A stretch of DNA of 64,000 nucleotides from Fortiea sp. LEGE XX443 (GTDB lineage: Bacteria > Cyanobacteriota > Cyanobacteriia > Cyanobacteriales > Nostocaceae), in assembly GCF_015206815.1 (NCBI RefSeq), contig NZ_JADEXZ010000013.1, positions 1 through 64,000 of the forward strand. Reading direction: 5' to 3'. A model generated the notes under the pieces. It searched no databases and was not told the origin of the DNA. It saw only the letters and a list, made by a program, of their open reading frames with translations. Shown piece after piece: positions 8,779 through 18,074 of this stretch. The translations under genes were made by a program, and so were the position numbers. Position 1 is the stretch's first letter, and each line of letters opens with the position of its first letter.

Positions 8779-10936
8779 ATTTACCAATGCTAATTTAAGG
8801 GGTAAAGACTTCCGGGGAAAAAACCTCACGGGAGTCGATTTCAGTCATGCTAATATCCGTGGCGCAAATTTTAGTAATGCTATTCTCGTTTGTGCAAATT
8901 TTACCTGTACCAAGGCAGGGTTGCCAATTTTTCAAGGGATTGCTTATGTTATTTTATCATTAATTGTGTCGTTATTTGCCGGATTAATTGCCGCTTATGG
9001 TGGTGCAATCATCGGGGATTTGTTAAGTGGCAATGCTAACATATCCCCTGCTTTTGGAATAATATCAATATTTACTTTAGCGATTTTTTTAATTATTATT
9101 CTCTGGCAAGGTTTAGGTTTACTACTAGCAACATTAGCGGAAGTAGTAGCTGCTTGCTCAATCATTTTATTAGCATTGTTACCCGAAAATGAGATAGGAA
9201 ATGCTTCGGCAGTTGGAGCAATATTAGCGATACTGGCTTTAGCTGGCTCAATAGCTGGTGTTGTAAATATGGCTTTAGCTGTAGCCGTAGCCAGAGTTAT
9301 GGCGTTGCCGGGAATTGTAAATTTAACCGGAGTAATTGCTGTATTGGGTGGTGTTCTGGGTGCATTATTGGGAGTGCGATCGCAAGTTACAGCATACCTG
9401 ATGGCTGGGTTAGTTGGTTTAGTGGCGATCGCCATTGGTATTTATGTAGGTTGGCAAGCTATAACCGGAAATCAGAAATACTTGCTCATTCGCTCCTTAG
9501 CCGTTAGTATTGTTTCCCAAGGTGGAACTAGCTTTCGTGGTGCAAATTTAACGGATGCTAACTTTACCCAAGCTAACCTCAAAAGTGTAGATTTCCGCCA
9601 AGCTACCCTCACCCACACCTGCTGGTTGCAAACAAAAAATCTAGCTCAAGCGCGTTTAGAAGGTACATATTTAGAAAATCCTAAATTACGGCAGTTAGTT
9701 GTTACCAAAGAAGGGAGAGAAAAAAATTTTGATCGCTTAAATCTCAGAGAACTAAATCTGGAAAATGCTAACTTACAAGATGCTAGTTTTATTGGTACAG
9801 ATTTAAGCGAAGCCAATTTACAAAATGCTAATTTAGCAGGTGCAAAACTTTGTCAAGCACAGCTATATCAAACTATTCTTAATCAAGCTTGTTTAACAGG
9901 AGCTTATATTCAAAATTGGGGAATTTCGACTGACACAAAATTTGAGCAGATCAAGTGTGATTATATATATATGCAGCTACCAACCAAGGATGATCCTGAT
10001 CCTTGCCGTAAACCTGATAATCGTCGAGAAATTTTTCAGCCAGGAGACTTTGCGGAATTTATTGCCCCAATTATCAAAACACTCAACCTCTACCAAACAC
10101 AAAATATTGATCCGCGTCAAGTAGCTAATAAATTCAAAACTCTAGACTTATTTCACTATGAAGGTATTGATCCCACTGCTGCGGCGATCGCTGTTACACA
10201 ACTAGCAGAAAATCACCCAGAAGCCGGATTAGAAATTGTTGCCCTGGAAGGCAGAGGAAAAGACAAGATTCGCCTGCAAGCCATAGTAGCTAATGATGCG
10301 AACCGATCAGAACTTTATCAAGAGTATTTTAAAAAATATACCGAAATTCAATCTTTACCTTATAGTGATTTACAAGCCTTACTTTTAGGCATTAAGGAAA
10401 AAGAAGACCGTATCCAAAGTTTAGAAAAACTGTTAGAGAATGCTATTCATCAGCCGAAGTTTTATGTAGAAACATATCAAAATCAAGGAGAATTTTTTAT
10501 GTCACAAAATAAAGGAAATGTCAATATCAGTGGCGCTCAAGGAAACATCAGTGGTATAGCTGCCGTAGGCGAAAATTCCTCAATGACAGGTGTTGCTATC
10601 GGTGCAATTAGTGGTAATGTAACAAATACTATTAATCAGTTACCTCCATCTCCCGAACCAGAAAAACCCGGAATTAAGGAACTGCTGACTGAACTACAAG
10701 CTGCTATTGAAGCTGATAAAAACCTAGGCGATGAAGACAAAGCAGAGGCTTTAGAACAGATTCAAGCGATCGCAGAAGCAGGCCAAAAGCCAGAAGATGG
10801 AACGATGCAGAAAATAGCAAAAACCGCTCTGAAATTTTTGAAAGGCACAATTGCTGACTTGCCTACAACAGAGAAGTTAGTTGAAACCTGCGGCAAACTG
10901 TTACCTTTGATTACTAAATTCTTTGGTTTGCCATAA
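8768..10936 (+). CDS. Pentapeptide-repeat membrane protein with conserved C-terminal module
   Basis: A 722-residue mosaic. Residues 7-45 are pentapeptide repeats (A(N/D)LxG pattern). Residues ~55-230 are strongly hydrophobic with several membrane helices. Residues ~255-285 and ~325-380 are further pentapeptide repeats. A soluble region (~422-560) includes a heptad-like helix. From ~582 comes a Gly/Asn-rich stretch (NVNISGAQGNISGIAAVG), then a proline linker and a charged helical tail (LTELQAAIEADKNLGDEDK). The Gly/Asn-rich segment plus helical tail looks like an adaptor module shared by multi-domain cyanobacterial proteins, but I cannot name it with certainty. It overlaps the HEAT gene by 11 bp and converges on the CHASE2 kinase gene 45 bp away. 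Function unknown. Confidence 0.75.
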   Translation: MANEFTNANLRGKDFRGKNLTGVDFSHANIRGANFSNAILVCANFTCTKAGLPIFQGIAYVILSLIVSLFAGLIAAYGGAIIGDLLSGNANISPAFGIISIFTLAIFLIIILWQGLGLLLATLAEVVAACSIILLALLPENEIGNASAVGAILAILALAGSIAGVVNMALAVAVARVMALPGIVNLTGVIAVLGGVLGALLGVRSQVTAYLMAGLVGLVAIAIGIYVGWQAITGNQKYLLIRSLAVSIVSQGGTSFRGANLTDANFTQANLKSVDFRQATLTHTCWLQTKNLAQARLEGTYLENPKLRQLVVTKEGREKNFDRLNLRELNLENANLQDASFIGTDLSEANLQNANLAGAKLCQAQLYQTILNQACLTGAYIQNWGISTDTKFEQIKCDYIYMQLPTKDDPDPCRKPDNRREIFQPGDFAEFIAPIIKTLNLYQTQNIDPRQVANKFKTLDLFHYEGIDPTAAAIAVTQLAENHPEAGLEIVALEGRGKDKIRLQAIVANDANRSELYQEYFKKYTEIQSLPYSDLQALLLGIKEKEDRIQSLEKLLENAIHQPKFYVETYQNQGEFFMSQNKGNVNISGAQGNISGIAAVGENSSMTGVAIGAISGNVTNTINQLPPSPEPEKPGIKELLTELQAAIEADKNLGDEDKAEALEQIQAIAEAGQKPEDGTMQKIAKTALKFLKGTIADLPTTEKLVETCGKLLPLITKFFGLP

Positions 10937-10981
10937 TTATGCTCAATATGATTTTTTCACCAATCATTCATGATTATGTGG

Positions 10982-13324
10982 TTATAAAGTCTCTGACGAA
11001 TCTTCTGTCCAAGGTGTAGTAGTTAAGTCTGAATCATCAAAAGAGAATGTATTTATTGACGAATTATTCTGCTGCCAGGTGTTAGTATCTTGAAAATCTG
11101 TCAACTCATCAAGCACTGCTAACACCTCTGATGCTGACTGATATCGCTGTTTAAAATCATCCAATACCATCTTACAAAGTATCTCAGCTAAGGCATCACT
11201 CACGAGTGCTTTATCTCTCCATTGCCACTCTCCGTCTTCATTTCTATCTATTTCATGGGGGGGAATCCCAGTTAAAGCTCGAATCCCAATTATACCGATC
11301 GCATAGATGTCACTACTGTATTGGGGACGGCCAAAACATTGTTCGCTTGGTGCATATCCCTTAGTACCAATCCCAATTGTAAAGGGAGTTTGCTCTGAAT
11401 TCTCCATCTGAGGCGTAGAGACTTCTTTCACTGCGCCAAAGTCAATCAATACAAGCTGATGATCTGCATGTCTTCGGATAATATTGCTGGGTTTAATATC
11501 TCGGTGAATCACACCGTTTTCATGCACAAATACTAAGATTTGTAATAATTCCCGAATAATTGTAATGACTGAGGTTTCTGCTAAACCTTGACCTGAGGGA
11601 AGTTCTTTAATTAAGGAGTGACCAACTATATATTCTTGTACTAAATAAAACTCATTTTCTTGTTCAAAATAAGCCAGCAGTTGCGGTATTTGGGGGTGAT
11701 TTCCCAATCTTTCTAAGGTTTCCGCCTCTGAGTTAAATAAGCGTCTGGCAAGTTCTAACCCCTTAGATTGGGTGTTTGCTGGTTTGAGTTGCTTGACAAC
11801 GCAGCGTGGATAACCAGGACGGTGAGTATCTTCAGCAATGTAAGTTTCGCTGAATCCGCCGGAGCCGAGAACTTTGACAATTTTGTAGCGTCCGGCGAGT
11901 GTTTTACCTGATACGGCTAAATCTCGCTGTTTGAGTAAGTCTTGCAGATCATTTTGTTGGCTAATAATTTCTTGAACGACAGGAGATGTTTTATATTTCT
12001 GAAAAATATTGACTAATTGGCGGGTTCTCATCTTTTCCCTGGCTACATCAGTTCCCAGATAAGACAGTCCGTTAAAAGCGATCGCTATTATTGGTATAGC
12101 AGTGGGAAAAATTAACTGACCATATATAAAGCACACATAGCTAATTCCTCCCCAAACACTAGCTAAGGCGAGACTTAGCAAAAATTTCTTGAGACTATTC
12201 TTAGTTATATTGACAATGCAGACGGTACCGCCAACTAAAACCAGCACAAACAAACTTTGCAAAGCGGGACTAGAAATTGCCTGAGCGATCGCTTTATTCT
12301 GCATTAAAGTGGCGATCGCATTTGCATGAATCTCCACACCAGACATGCGTTCAGCCATCTTATCAACAGCTACTGGATGATAATCATTGTTTAATGTGTC
12401 TGTTGAGCCGATGATCACGATTTTGTCTTGAAAAACTCTGCCTTGCTGCAAATAGTTATTCCAGTTTTGTGCATCGAGGACGTACCACAGAGGAATTGGC
12501 TCAAATGTCCCCGCTGGCCCCCAAAAATAAATGCGATCGCCTTTTGGTTGGGGATATTTGACTTGCGCTGCTCCTAAAACTGCTTCATCAAAGGAGAGTA
12601 CTTTCTCTGTCAGGACATCATTCATCGCTAACAGTTTGGGAAATTCACTAGCTAGTTTGTGAATTTTGCCATCTGCTTCTATAGGGAAATTCACTGAACC
12701 CAGAGAAACTGAGCCAATGTGAAAGATATCTTGAGGTAGAGTCAGTTGTGTAAATGTGCCTTGGTGGCTCTCAAAATTCTCGTAGAGTGCGGCTAAGGTA
12801 ACTTTACTGCCATATTTTTTTAAGACGGCTTGGAGTTGGCGATCGTCGGCATTACCGTAACTGCTAGGCCTGTCAAAAACTACATCTACTGCAACAGAAC
12901 GCGCTCCCGCTTTGATTAGCTTTTTGATGATCTGTGCGTATGCAGTACGTTTAAACGGAAAAGATTTCAGTGGTTCTAGGTAGGCATACTGTTGTGGGTC
13001 TAATTTATAGTACTGTTCGGGAAGTGAGATTGACTGGTCGTCGATAGCCAAAATAACGATATCTGCTGGTGGTACTATTGCTCCCCGCAGTTGAAAAAAC
13101 CCAGAAAGTGTCTGACTCTCCATCAAATTAACCCAGCCAAAACCAGAAGCACTCAGCAATGCGGCGCTAATTGCAGAAGCCGCAGCAAGAATTTGACTGA
13201 AGCGAGCCACTAGCTGAGATTGTTGTGCTGCTGCTGTCAGAGTTACTTTTGTGGGTTTGCCTGACGCTATATTGGCAGTAGAAACATGTTTTTTGGTTAA
13301 GGTAGATGTAGGTTCTTCTGCCAT
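10982..13324 (-). CDS. CHASE2-domain transmembrane Ser/Thr protein kinase
   Basis: A 780-residue sensor kinase. One membrane helix near residues 45-70 is followed by an extracytoplasmic CHASE2 domain (~75-340, with VVPPADIVILAIDDQSI). Three membrane helices follow (~345-425), then a cytoplasmic Hanks-type kinase domain (~490-745). The kinase has the glycine loop LGSGGFSETY, the lysine in CVVKQL, HRDIKPSNII and DFG (LIDFGAVKE), so it should be active. CHASE2 domains sense unknown ligands; here this is coupled to protein phosphorylation. It converges on the HEAT/pentapeptide pair, so a shared pathway is possible but not shown. A 477-bp gap lies upstream. Confidence 0.9.
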   Translation of the reverse strand: MAEEPTSTLTKKHVSTANIASGKPTKVTLTAAAQQSQLVARFSQILAAASAISAALLSASGFGWVNLMESQTLSGFFQLRGAIVPPADIVILAIDDQSISLPEQYYKLDPQQYAYLEPLKSFPFKRTAYAQIIKKLIKAGARSVAVDVVFDRPSSYGNADDRQLQAVLKKYGSKVTLAALYENFESHQGTFTQLTLPQDIFHIGSVSLGSVNFPIEADGKIHKLASEFPKLLAMNDVLTEKVLSFDEAVLGAAQVKYPQPKGDRIYFWGPAGTFEPIPLWYVLDAQNWNNYLQQGRVFQDKIVIIGSTDTLNNDYHPVAVDKMAERMSGVEIHANAIATLMQNKAIAQAISSPALQSLFVLVLVGGTVCIVNITKNSLKKFLLSLALASVWGGISYVCFIYGQLIFPTAIPIIAIAFNGLSYLGTDVAREKMRTRQLVNIFQKYKTSPVVQEIISQQNDLQDLLKQRDLAVSGKTLAGRYKIVKVLGSGGFSETYIAEDTHRPGYPRCVVKQLKPANTQSKGLELARRLFNSEAETLERLGNHPQIPQLLAYFEQENEFYLVQEYIVGHSLIKELPSGQGLAETSVITIIRELLQILVFVHENGVIHRDIKPSNIIRRHADHQLVLIDFGAVKEVSTPQMENSEQTPFTIGIGTKGYAPSEQCFGRPQYSSDIYAIGIIGIRALTGIPPHEIDRNEDGEWQWRDKALVSDALAEILCKMVLDDFKQRYQSASEVLAVLDELTDFQDTNTWQQNNSSINTFSFDDSDLTTTPWTEDSSETL

Positions 13325-13801
13325 ATCGTGTTAATAATTGGTTTACGTACAACTTTGATTTATTATTCACTCCCCTTTTTAGTAGAAACACGCCCAAACA
13401 AGAGTTAAATGAGAATCTTATACATTCGTAATCTATCTTATATTCTTCTACACAGTTTGTTTAGTGAACCTGAACTTAGCAGGATATCGGCCCAGCTACA
13501 GTCAAGCTTACGCACAACTTGACCTCTTAGAAGTGATTGTGCGATCGGCTAGAGCCGAAAATTTTCCGATTCTGCATTGGATTGTAGCGGAATTCTAATA
13601 TTTCTACACAAAATGTGAGCCTCCTAAAAATATTATCCAGGAAGCTTCCTTTCTCTTGTGTCAAGGTCACATTTGCCAAAAGTCGATCATTTTGTTAACA
13701 GTAAAATCTATAAGTGGATTAATATCCTTGAAATCTCTCCTTTACTTCCAAGCTTCCTCTATTGCCTTAACAGATAACTTTCCTTAACTCAACTGTATTG
13801 A
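13325..13801. other. Gap upstream of the CHASE2 kinase; possible gene remnant
   Basis: This stretch should hold the kinase promoter. A plus-strand frame from a GTG at 13464 to a stop at 13596 encodes 44 residues with a protein-like run (LDLLEVIVRSARAENF). It has no recognised match by eye and no ribosome site, so it may be the tail of a decayed gene. A small CGGCTAGAGCCG hairpin lies inside. Nothing else stands out. Confidence 0.35.
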
Positions 13802-13925
13802 TAAGCTAATCGTCATTTAAATTGCACTATTTTCATGGTAAATCAAAGCTGCAAACCCTCTCCCTTGCTCCCTGCTCCCTGCCTCCCTGCGGACTCAATG
13901 TGCGAATTAAATGCTTAACAGCTTA
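13802..13925. mobile_element. MITE-like element, copy 1 (TA target duplication)
   Basis: This 124-bp segment is nearly identical to 54382-54504. Both are bounded by TA on each side and begin and end with AGCT. The terminal inverted repeats are imperfect over about 24 bp: AGCT, then six mostly unpaired positions, then CATTTAA, one mismatch and TTGCAC or TCGCAC. The interior carries CTCCCTGCTCCCTGC-type tandem repeats. With no coding capacity and TA duplication it fits a miniature element mobilised by an IS630/Tc1-type transposase; that family link is inferred from the TA target only. Confidence 0.75.
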
Positions 13926-13926
13926 T

Positions 13927-14169
13927 ATGGCCATCAGCCAATATCCTCCTTTCAGACCTATGCCTTACCTCTTTAGGAGTAAAATTGACATTTATATAAC
14001 TAAGAATGCTGTTACTCAGTCAACTTTATTGGTAAATTTTGATCGTAGGACGTATTTATATAGTGTTAGAGGTAACACCCAACAGCTTGGGTTGATGTTT
14101 GCGCCGAATTTATGCTTTGAAAGAGGTAAGATAAAGGCTATACATGAGGAACTAATTCAGAGATATTAG
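13927..14169 (+). CDS. Hypothetical small protein downstream of MITE copy 1
   Basis: An 80-residue frame starts at the ATG at 13927, immediately after the MITE, or at 13960 (MPYLFRSKID). The sequence reads like a folded protein (STLLVNFDRRTYLYSV, LMFAPNLCFERGKI) but has no recognised family. A longer open frame from 13822 takes its first 35 residues from the MITE, so that part is not genuine. It could be a fragment. It is on the same strand as the NYN gene, 76 bp upstream of it. Confidence 0.3.
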   Translation: MAISQYPPFRPMPYLFRSKIDIYITKNAVTQSTLLVNFDRRTYLYSVRGNTQQLGLMFAPNLCFERGKIKAIHEELIQRY

Positions 14170-14245
14170 CAAATTTATGATTTAAGAGTTGCTATAATCT
14201 ATTGTTCAATCTAAATTCATTTCTATATATTAGGTGTAAATTTTT

Positions 14246-14776
14246 ATGGGTTCTCCGATGAATCGTCTGTCTATTTTTGTAGACGGAAATAATATGTTCT
14301 ATGCTCAACAGAAAAATGGCTGGTTTTTTGACCCACGGCGAGTATTAGAATATTTCAAACATGAGCAATCAGAAACAACTTTAATTAATGCCTTCTGGTA
14401 CACTGGCTTAAAAGACCCACAAGATCAAAGAGGTTTCCGAGATGCTCTCATCAGTCTAGGATATACAGTCCGAACGAAAATTCTCAAAGAATATTATGAT
14501 GATACCTCCGGTCGTTATTCACAAAAAGCTAATTTAGATATAGAAATTGTAGTTGATATGTTTAATACTGTAGACCAGTACGACCGGGTGGTTTTATTTA
14601 GTGGTGATGGGGATTTTGAAAGAGCTATTGAACTATTACGATCTAAAAATACACATATTACAGTAGTGTCTACAGAAGGAATGATAGCCAGAGAGTTGCG
14701 TAATGCTACGGACAGATATATAGATTTAAATGATATTAGAGATCAAATAGAAAAAGTAGATGGACAAGTGCCTTAG
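14246..14776 (+). CDS. NYN-domain protein (LabA/DUF88 type, PIN-like nuclease fold)
   Basis: A 176-residue single-domain protein of the NYN family, which has the PIN-like fold of metal-dependent ribonucleases. The acidic residues expected at the active site are visible: Asp13 in IFVDGNN, Asp98 in KANLDIEIVVDMF and Asp121/Asp123 in FSGDGDF. In cyanobacteria the related LabA affects circadian output, but many NYN proteins are of unknown role, so function here is open. RNase activity is a family-based inference. The gene lies 88 bp upstream of leuA on the same strand. Confidence 0.85.
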   Translation: MGSPMNRLSIFVDGNNMFYAQQKNGWFFDPRRVLEYFKHEQSETTLINAFWYTGLKDPQDQRGFRDALISLGYTVRTKILKEYYDDTSGRYSQKANLDIEIVVDMFNTVDQYDRVVLFSGDGDFERAIELLRSKNTHITVVSTEGMIARELRNATDRYIDLNDIRDQIEKVDGQVP

Positions 14777-14864
14777 TAATAATTATTTACAAAAATGAGA
14801 GTACAAGAACTAAGGTTACAAATATTTAAAACAAAAAACTAAACCTAAAAAACGAGCCAAAAAG

Positions 14865-16457
14865 ATGAATAAACCAGAGCGAATTATCATTTTTGATACT
14901 ACACTCCGAGATGGCGAACAGTGTCCAGGAGCAACACTGAACATAGATGAAAAGCTGGCGATCGCCAAGCAACTAGCCCGCTTAGGTGTAGATATAATAG
15001 AAGCTGGTTTTGCCTTTGCGAGTCCTGGAGATTTTGAAGCAGTGAGCAAAATTGCTCAAACTGTCGGAACAGAAGATGGCCCGGTAATTTGTAGTTTAGC
15101 CAGAGCTAGACACGATGATATTAAAGCAGCAGCAGCAGCAATTAAAGGCGCGGCTCGTGGTAGGATTCACACATTTATTGCAACTTCTGATATTCACCTG
15201 CAATACAAACTGAAGAAAACCAAATCAGAAATATTAGCGATCGCTGAAGAAATGGTTGCTTATGCTAAAAGTTTTACTGATGATGTCGAATTTTCTCCCG
15301 AAGATGCGGGACGTTCTGATCCAGAATTTTTGTATCAAGTATTAGAACGGGCGATCGCCGCCGGAGCGACCACAGTTAATATTCCTGATACAGTAGGTTA
15401 TACAACTCCTAGCGAATTTGGCGCATTAATAAAGGGCATTAAAGAAAATGTCCCCAACATTGATCAAGCCATTATCTCCGTTCACGGCCATAATGATTTA
15501 GGTTTGGCAGTAGCTAACTTCTTAGAAGCAGTCAAAAATGGCGCACGGCAATTAGAATGCACCATCAATGGTATAGGTGAACGCGCCGGAAATGCCGCCT
15601 TAGAAGAGTTAGTCATGGCGTTACACGTCCGCCGACAATATTTCAATCCCTTCTTAGGAAGAGCCGTAGAATCGGAAGAACCATTAACAAATATTGACAC
15701 TCGGCAAATTTATAAAACCTCCCGGCAAGTTTCTAGTTTGACAGGGATGCTCGTGCAACCGAATAAAGCAATTGTCGGCGCAAATGCCTTTGCCCATGAA
15801 TCTGGCATTCACCAAGATGGAGTATTAAAAAATAAACTCACCTACGAAATTATGGATGCCCAATTGATTGGTTTAACAGACAATCAAATAGTTTTGGGCA
15901 AACATTCTGGGCGAAATGCTTTTCGTACTCGCTTAAAAGAATTGAGCTTTGAACTATCAGAAACTGAACTCAACAAAGCATTCGTGAGATTTAAAGAAGT
16001 CGCCGACAAAAAGAAAGAAATTTCCGATTGGGATTTGGAAGCAATTGTTAACGATGAAATCCAACAAGCGCCCGATTTATTCCGTGTAGAGTTAGTGCAA
16101 GTTTCCTGCGGTAGCAACGCCTGTCCCACCGCTACCGTCACCCTCCGCACCCCAAACGGCGAAGAATTAACCGATGCAGCAATCGGTACTGGGCCGGTAG
16201 ATGCAGTTTACAAAGCAATAAACCGTGTAGTGAACGTACCTAACCAACTAATTGAATTCTCTGTGCAGTCAGTAACCGGCGGAATTGATGCCATTGGTGA
16301 AGTAACCATTCGCCTACGCCATGAATCGAGAGTATTTTCCGGTCATGCAGCAAACACAGATATCATAGTTGCATCAGCACAAGCGTATGTGAATGCGTTA
16401 AACCGTCTTTACGCATCCTTGCAAACCAAAGAAAAGCAAGAAGAAGTCACTGCGTAA
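14865..16457 (+). CDS. leuA: 2-isopropylmalate synthase
   Basis: Catalyses the first committed step of leucine biosynthesis, condensing acetyl-CoA with 2-oxoisovalerate. The 530-residue product has the DRE-TIM catalytic barrel with [14 protein letters not shown] at the start and the metal-binding SVHGHNDLG, and a C-terminal LeuA regulatory domain ([12 protein letters not shown], ending at about 520) that normally mediates leucine feedback. Length and motifs are normal. An A-rich 88-bp leader separates it from the NYN gene, and a hairpin follows at 16481. Confidence 0.96.
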   Translation: MNKPERIIIFDTTLRDGEQCPGATLNIDEKLAIAKQLARLGVDIIEAGFAFASPGDFEAVSKIAQTVGTEDGPVICSLARARHDDIKAAAAAIKGAARGRIHTFIATSDIHLQYKLKKTKSEILAIAEEMVAYAKSFTDDVEFSPEDAGRSDPEFLYQVLERAIAAGATTVNIPDTVGYTTPSEFGALIKGIKENVPNIDQAIISVHGHNDLGLAVANFLEAVKNGARQLECTINGIGERAGNAALEELVMALHVRRQYFNPFLGRAVESEEPLTNIDTRQIYKTSRQVSSLTGMLVQPNKAIVGANAFAHESGIHQDGVLKNKLTYEIMDAQLIGLTDNQIVLGKHSGRNAFRTRLKELSFELSETELNKAFVRFKEVADKKKEISDWDLEAIVNDEIQQAPDLFRVELVQVSCGSNACPTATVTLRTPNGEELTDAAIGTGPVDAVYKAINRVVNVPNQLIEFSVQSVTGGIDAIGEVTIRLRHESRVFSGHAANTDIIVASAQAYVNALNRLYASLQTKEKQEEVTA

Positions 16458-16480
16458 AATCTGAATTAGACAACACGTGT

Positions 16481-16511
16481 AGGGTGTTAGCGAGCAAAAC
16501 TGCTACACCCT
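16481..16511 (+). terminator. Hairpin downstream of leuA
   Basis: AGGGTGT(T)AGC pairs with GCTACACCCT across a ten-base loop. It begins 24 bp after the leuA stop. There is only a short T-rich tail, so termination is likely but not certain. Confidence 0.5.
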
Positions 16512-16633
16512 TATCCCTGTTGTTAAATAAATCTACCTTGTCGACAGAATTACAAACAAGGCAGAATTTTCTTGAACATCAAACCTTTGTGCAGTCGTTA
16601 ACCCAAGCAATGCAATTAAATGGATAACTGTAA

Positions 16634-17476
16634 ATGAAGTTCTACAAATATCATGCGCTGGGCAATGACTATCTAGTAATTAATCCCCAAGATTTATCAT
16701 TTCCTCTAACACCTGAACACATCAAAATAATTTGTCATCGGAATTTTGGCATTGGTTCTGATGGTATTTTATTAGGGCCGTTAGCATCAGAAAAAGCCCA
16801 GGTTGCTTTACGCATCTTCAATCCAGACGCAAGTGAAGCAGAAAAAAGCGGTAATGGACTGCGGATTTTTTCTCGCTACCTTTGGGATATTGGTCTTGTG
16901 AGTGATCAGCCATTCACCATAGAAACATTAGGCGGAATAGTGCAATCGGTTATTCAAGATACAGGCAAAACAGTTCAAGTGGCAATGGGACAAGTTAGCT
17001 TTTGGAGTAATGATATTCCAGTAGTTGGCGATCGCCGAGAAGTTATCCAAGAACAAATCAATCTTGGCGATGCAACTTTTACATTCTGTGCAGTCACAAT
17101 TGGTAATCCTCACTGTGTTATACCTTTAACAGAAATCACTCCGGCGATCGCCAAAAAGTATGGTGCAATATTAGAAACTCATCCCTTCTTTCCCAATCGC
17201 ACTAATGTTCAATTTATGAAAGTTATCAATAGAAACACAATCAAAATTGAAATCTGGGAAAGAGGTGCAGGCTACACTTTAGCTTCAGGTAGTAGTAGCA
17301 GTGCGGCTGCGGCTGTTGCACATAAACTTGGCTTGTGTGATGCGATGATTACCGTACAAATGCCTGGAGGAGAAATTTTTATCCAAATCAACGAAGATTT
17401 TCGTATCTCCATGACAGGATCTGTTACAAAAGTTGCTCAAGGAGAGTTGTCCACAGAATTATTTGAGCAGATATAA
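16634..17476 (+). CDS. DapF-family (diaminopimelate epimerase-like) protein lacking both catalytic cysteines
   Basis: The 280-residue product is full length and clearly DapF-like: HALGNDYLVI at the start, GNPHCVIPL, RTNVQF and ERGAGYTLASG. True DapF interconverts LL- and meso-diaminopimelate with two cysteines, in the motifs EMCGNG and LACGTG. Here these positions read EKSGNG (Ser72, codon AGC at 16847) and LASGSS (Ser218, codon TCA at 17285). Both general acid/base thiols are therefore replaced by serine, while the substrate-binding residues around them remain. It may be an inactive paralogue, or an isomerase of altered chemistry or substrate. A canonical dapF is expected elsewhere in the genome. 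Confidence 0.8.
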   Translation: MKFYKYHALGNDYLVINPQDLSFPLTPEHIKIICHRNFGIGSDGILLGPLASEKAQVALRIFNPDASEAEKSGNGLRIFSRYLWDIGLVSDQPFTIETLGGIVQSVIQDTGKTVQVAMGQVSFWSNDIPVVGDRREVIQEQINLGDATFTFCAVTIGNPHCVIPLTEITPAIAKKYGAILETHPFFPNRTNVQFMKVINRNTIKIEIWERGAGYTLASGSSSSAAAAVAHKLGLCDAMITVQMPGGEIFIQINEDFRISMTGSVTKVAQGELSTELFEQI

Positions 17477-17510
17477 TTTCTAGTAAGCTTCTGCATTATT
17501 TTGATGCTTT

Positions 17511-17948
17511 TTAAACCTCGTATACATGAGGATTTAACCGGATCATAATTCTTTCTGGAACTGCTAAATTTTCAAAACCATATTTTCGATAAAGTCCATG
17601 AGCGCCTTTTGTTCCTAACAACCATCTTTGCACCTCTTGAAGTTCTGGATATTCCAAAATATACTGCACAAACCACTTTCCTAAACCTTGCCCTCGATAA
17701 AGTTCTAAAATAAACACATCTTTCAACAAAGCAGAAGTCGCGTAATCAGTGATTACCCTAGCAAACCCAACTTGTTGAGAATCTTCATAAAGTCCGAAGC
17801 ATAGCGAATTTTGAACCGATTTTTCTACAATTGCCAATGGAATATTTGCTGCCCAATAAGATGTGTCAAGAAAATTATGAATCATTTTAATATCTAACTT
17901 AGATTTATCTGTGCTGATATAAAACTTGTGTTTTAGTTCTTGATTCAT
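17511..17948 (-). CDS. GNAT-family N-acetyltransferase
   Basis: A 145-residue single-domain protein of the GCN5-related acetyltransferase fold, which transfers acetyl from acetyl-CoA to an amine. The acetyl-CoA-binding loop is seen in LYRGQGLGKWFVQYIL (R/Q-x-x-G-x-G/A), preceded by VGFARVITDYATSALLKDVFI. The substrate is unknown. It resembles the GNATs at 31127 and 62247 in layout, which suggests an expanded family. The start is the ATG at 17948; it faces dapF tail to tail. Confidence 0.85.
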   Translation of the reverse strand: MNQELKHKFYISTDKSKLDIKMIHNFLDTSYWAANIPLAIVEKSVQNSLCFGLYEDSQQVGFARVITDYATSALLKDVFILELYRGQGLGKWFVQYILEYPELQEVQRWLLGTKGAHGLYRKYGFENLAVPERIMIRLNPHVYEV

Positions 17949-18074
17949 AGAAATACCCTAATCTTTGTAAACCTGATGAAATTACTGAACCTTACTATTG
18001 ATTACAGAGGCTATATTCAGAATAACCTCATGTTCAATGTGGAAAAGCCAGGGCGCATCTACTATTCCTAAATT

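Noticed and set aside
8995-9435. A 146-codon frame antisense to the pentapeptide protein
   Set aside because: It is the mirror of hydrophobic codons in membrane helices and has no recognisable protein features.
13822-13926. N-terminal part of a 115-codon frame
   Set aside because: These 35 codons lie inside MITE copy 1 and translate its tandem repeat, so they are not a real N-terminus.
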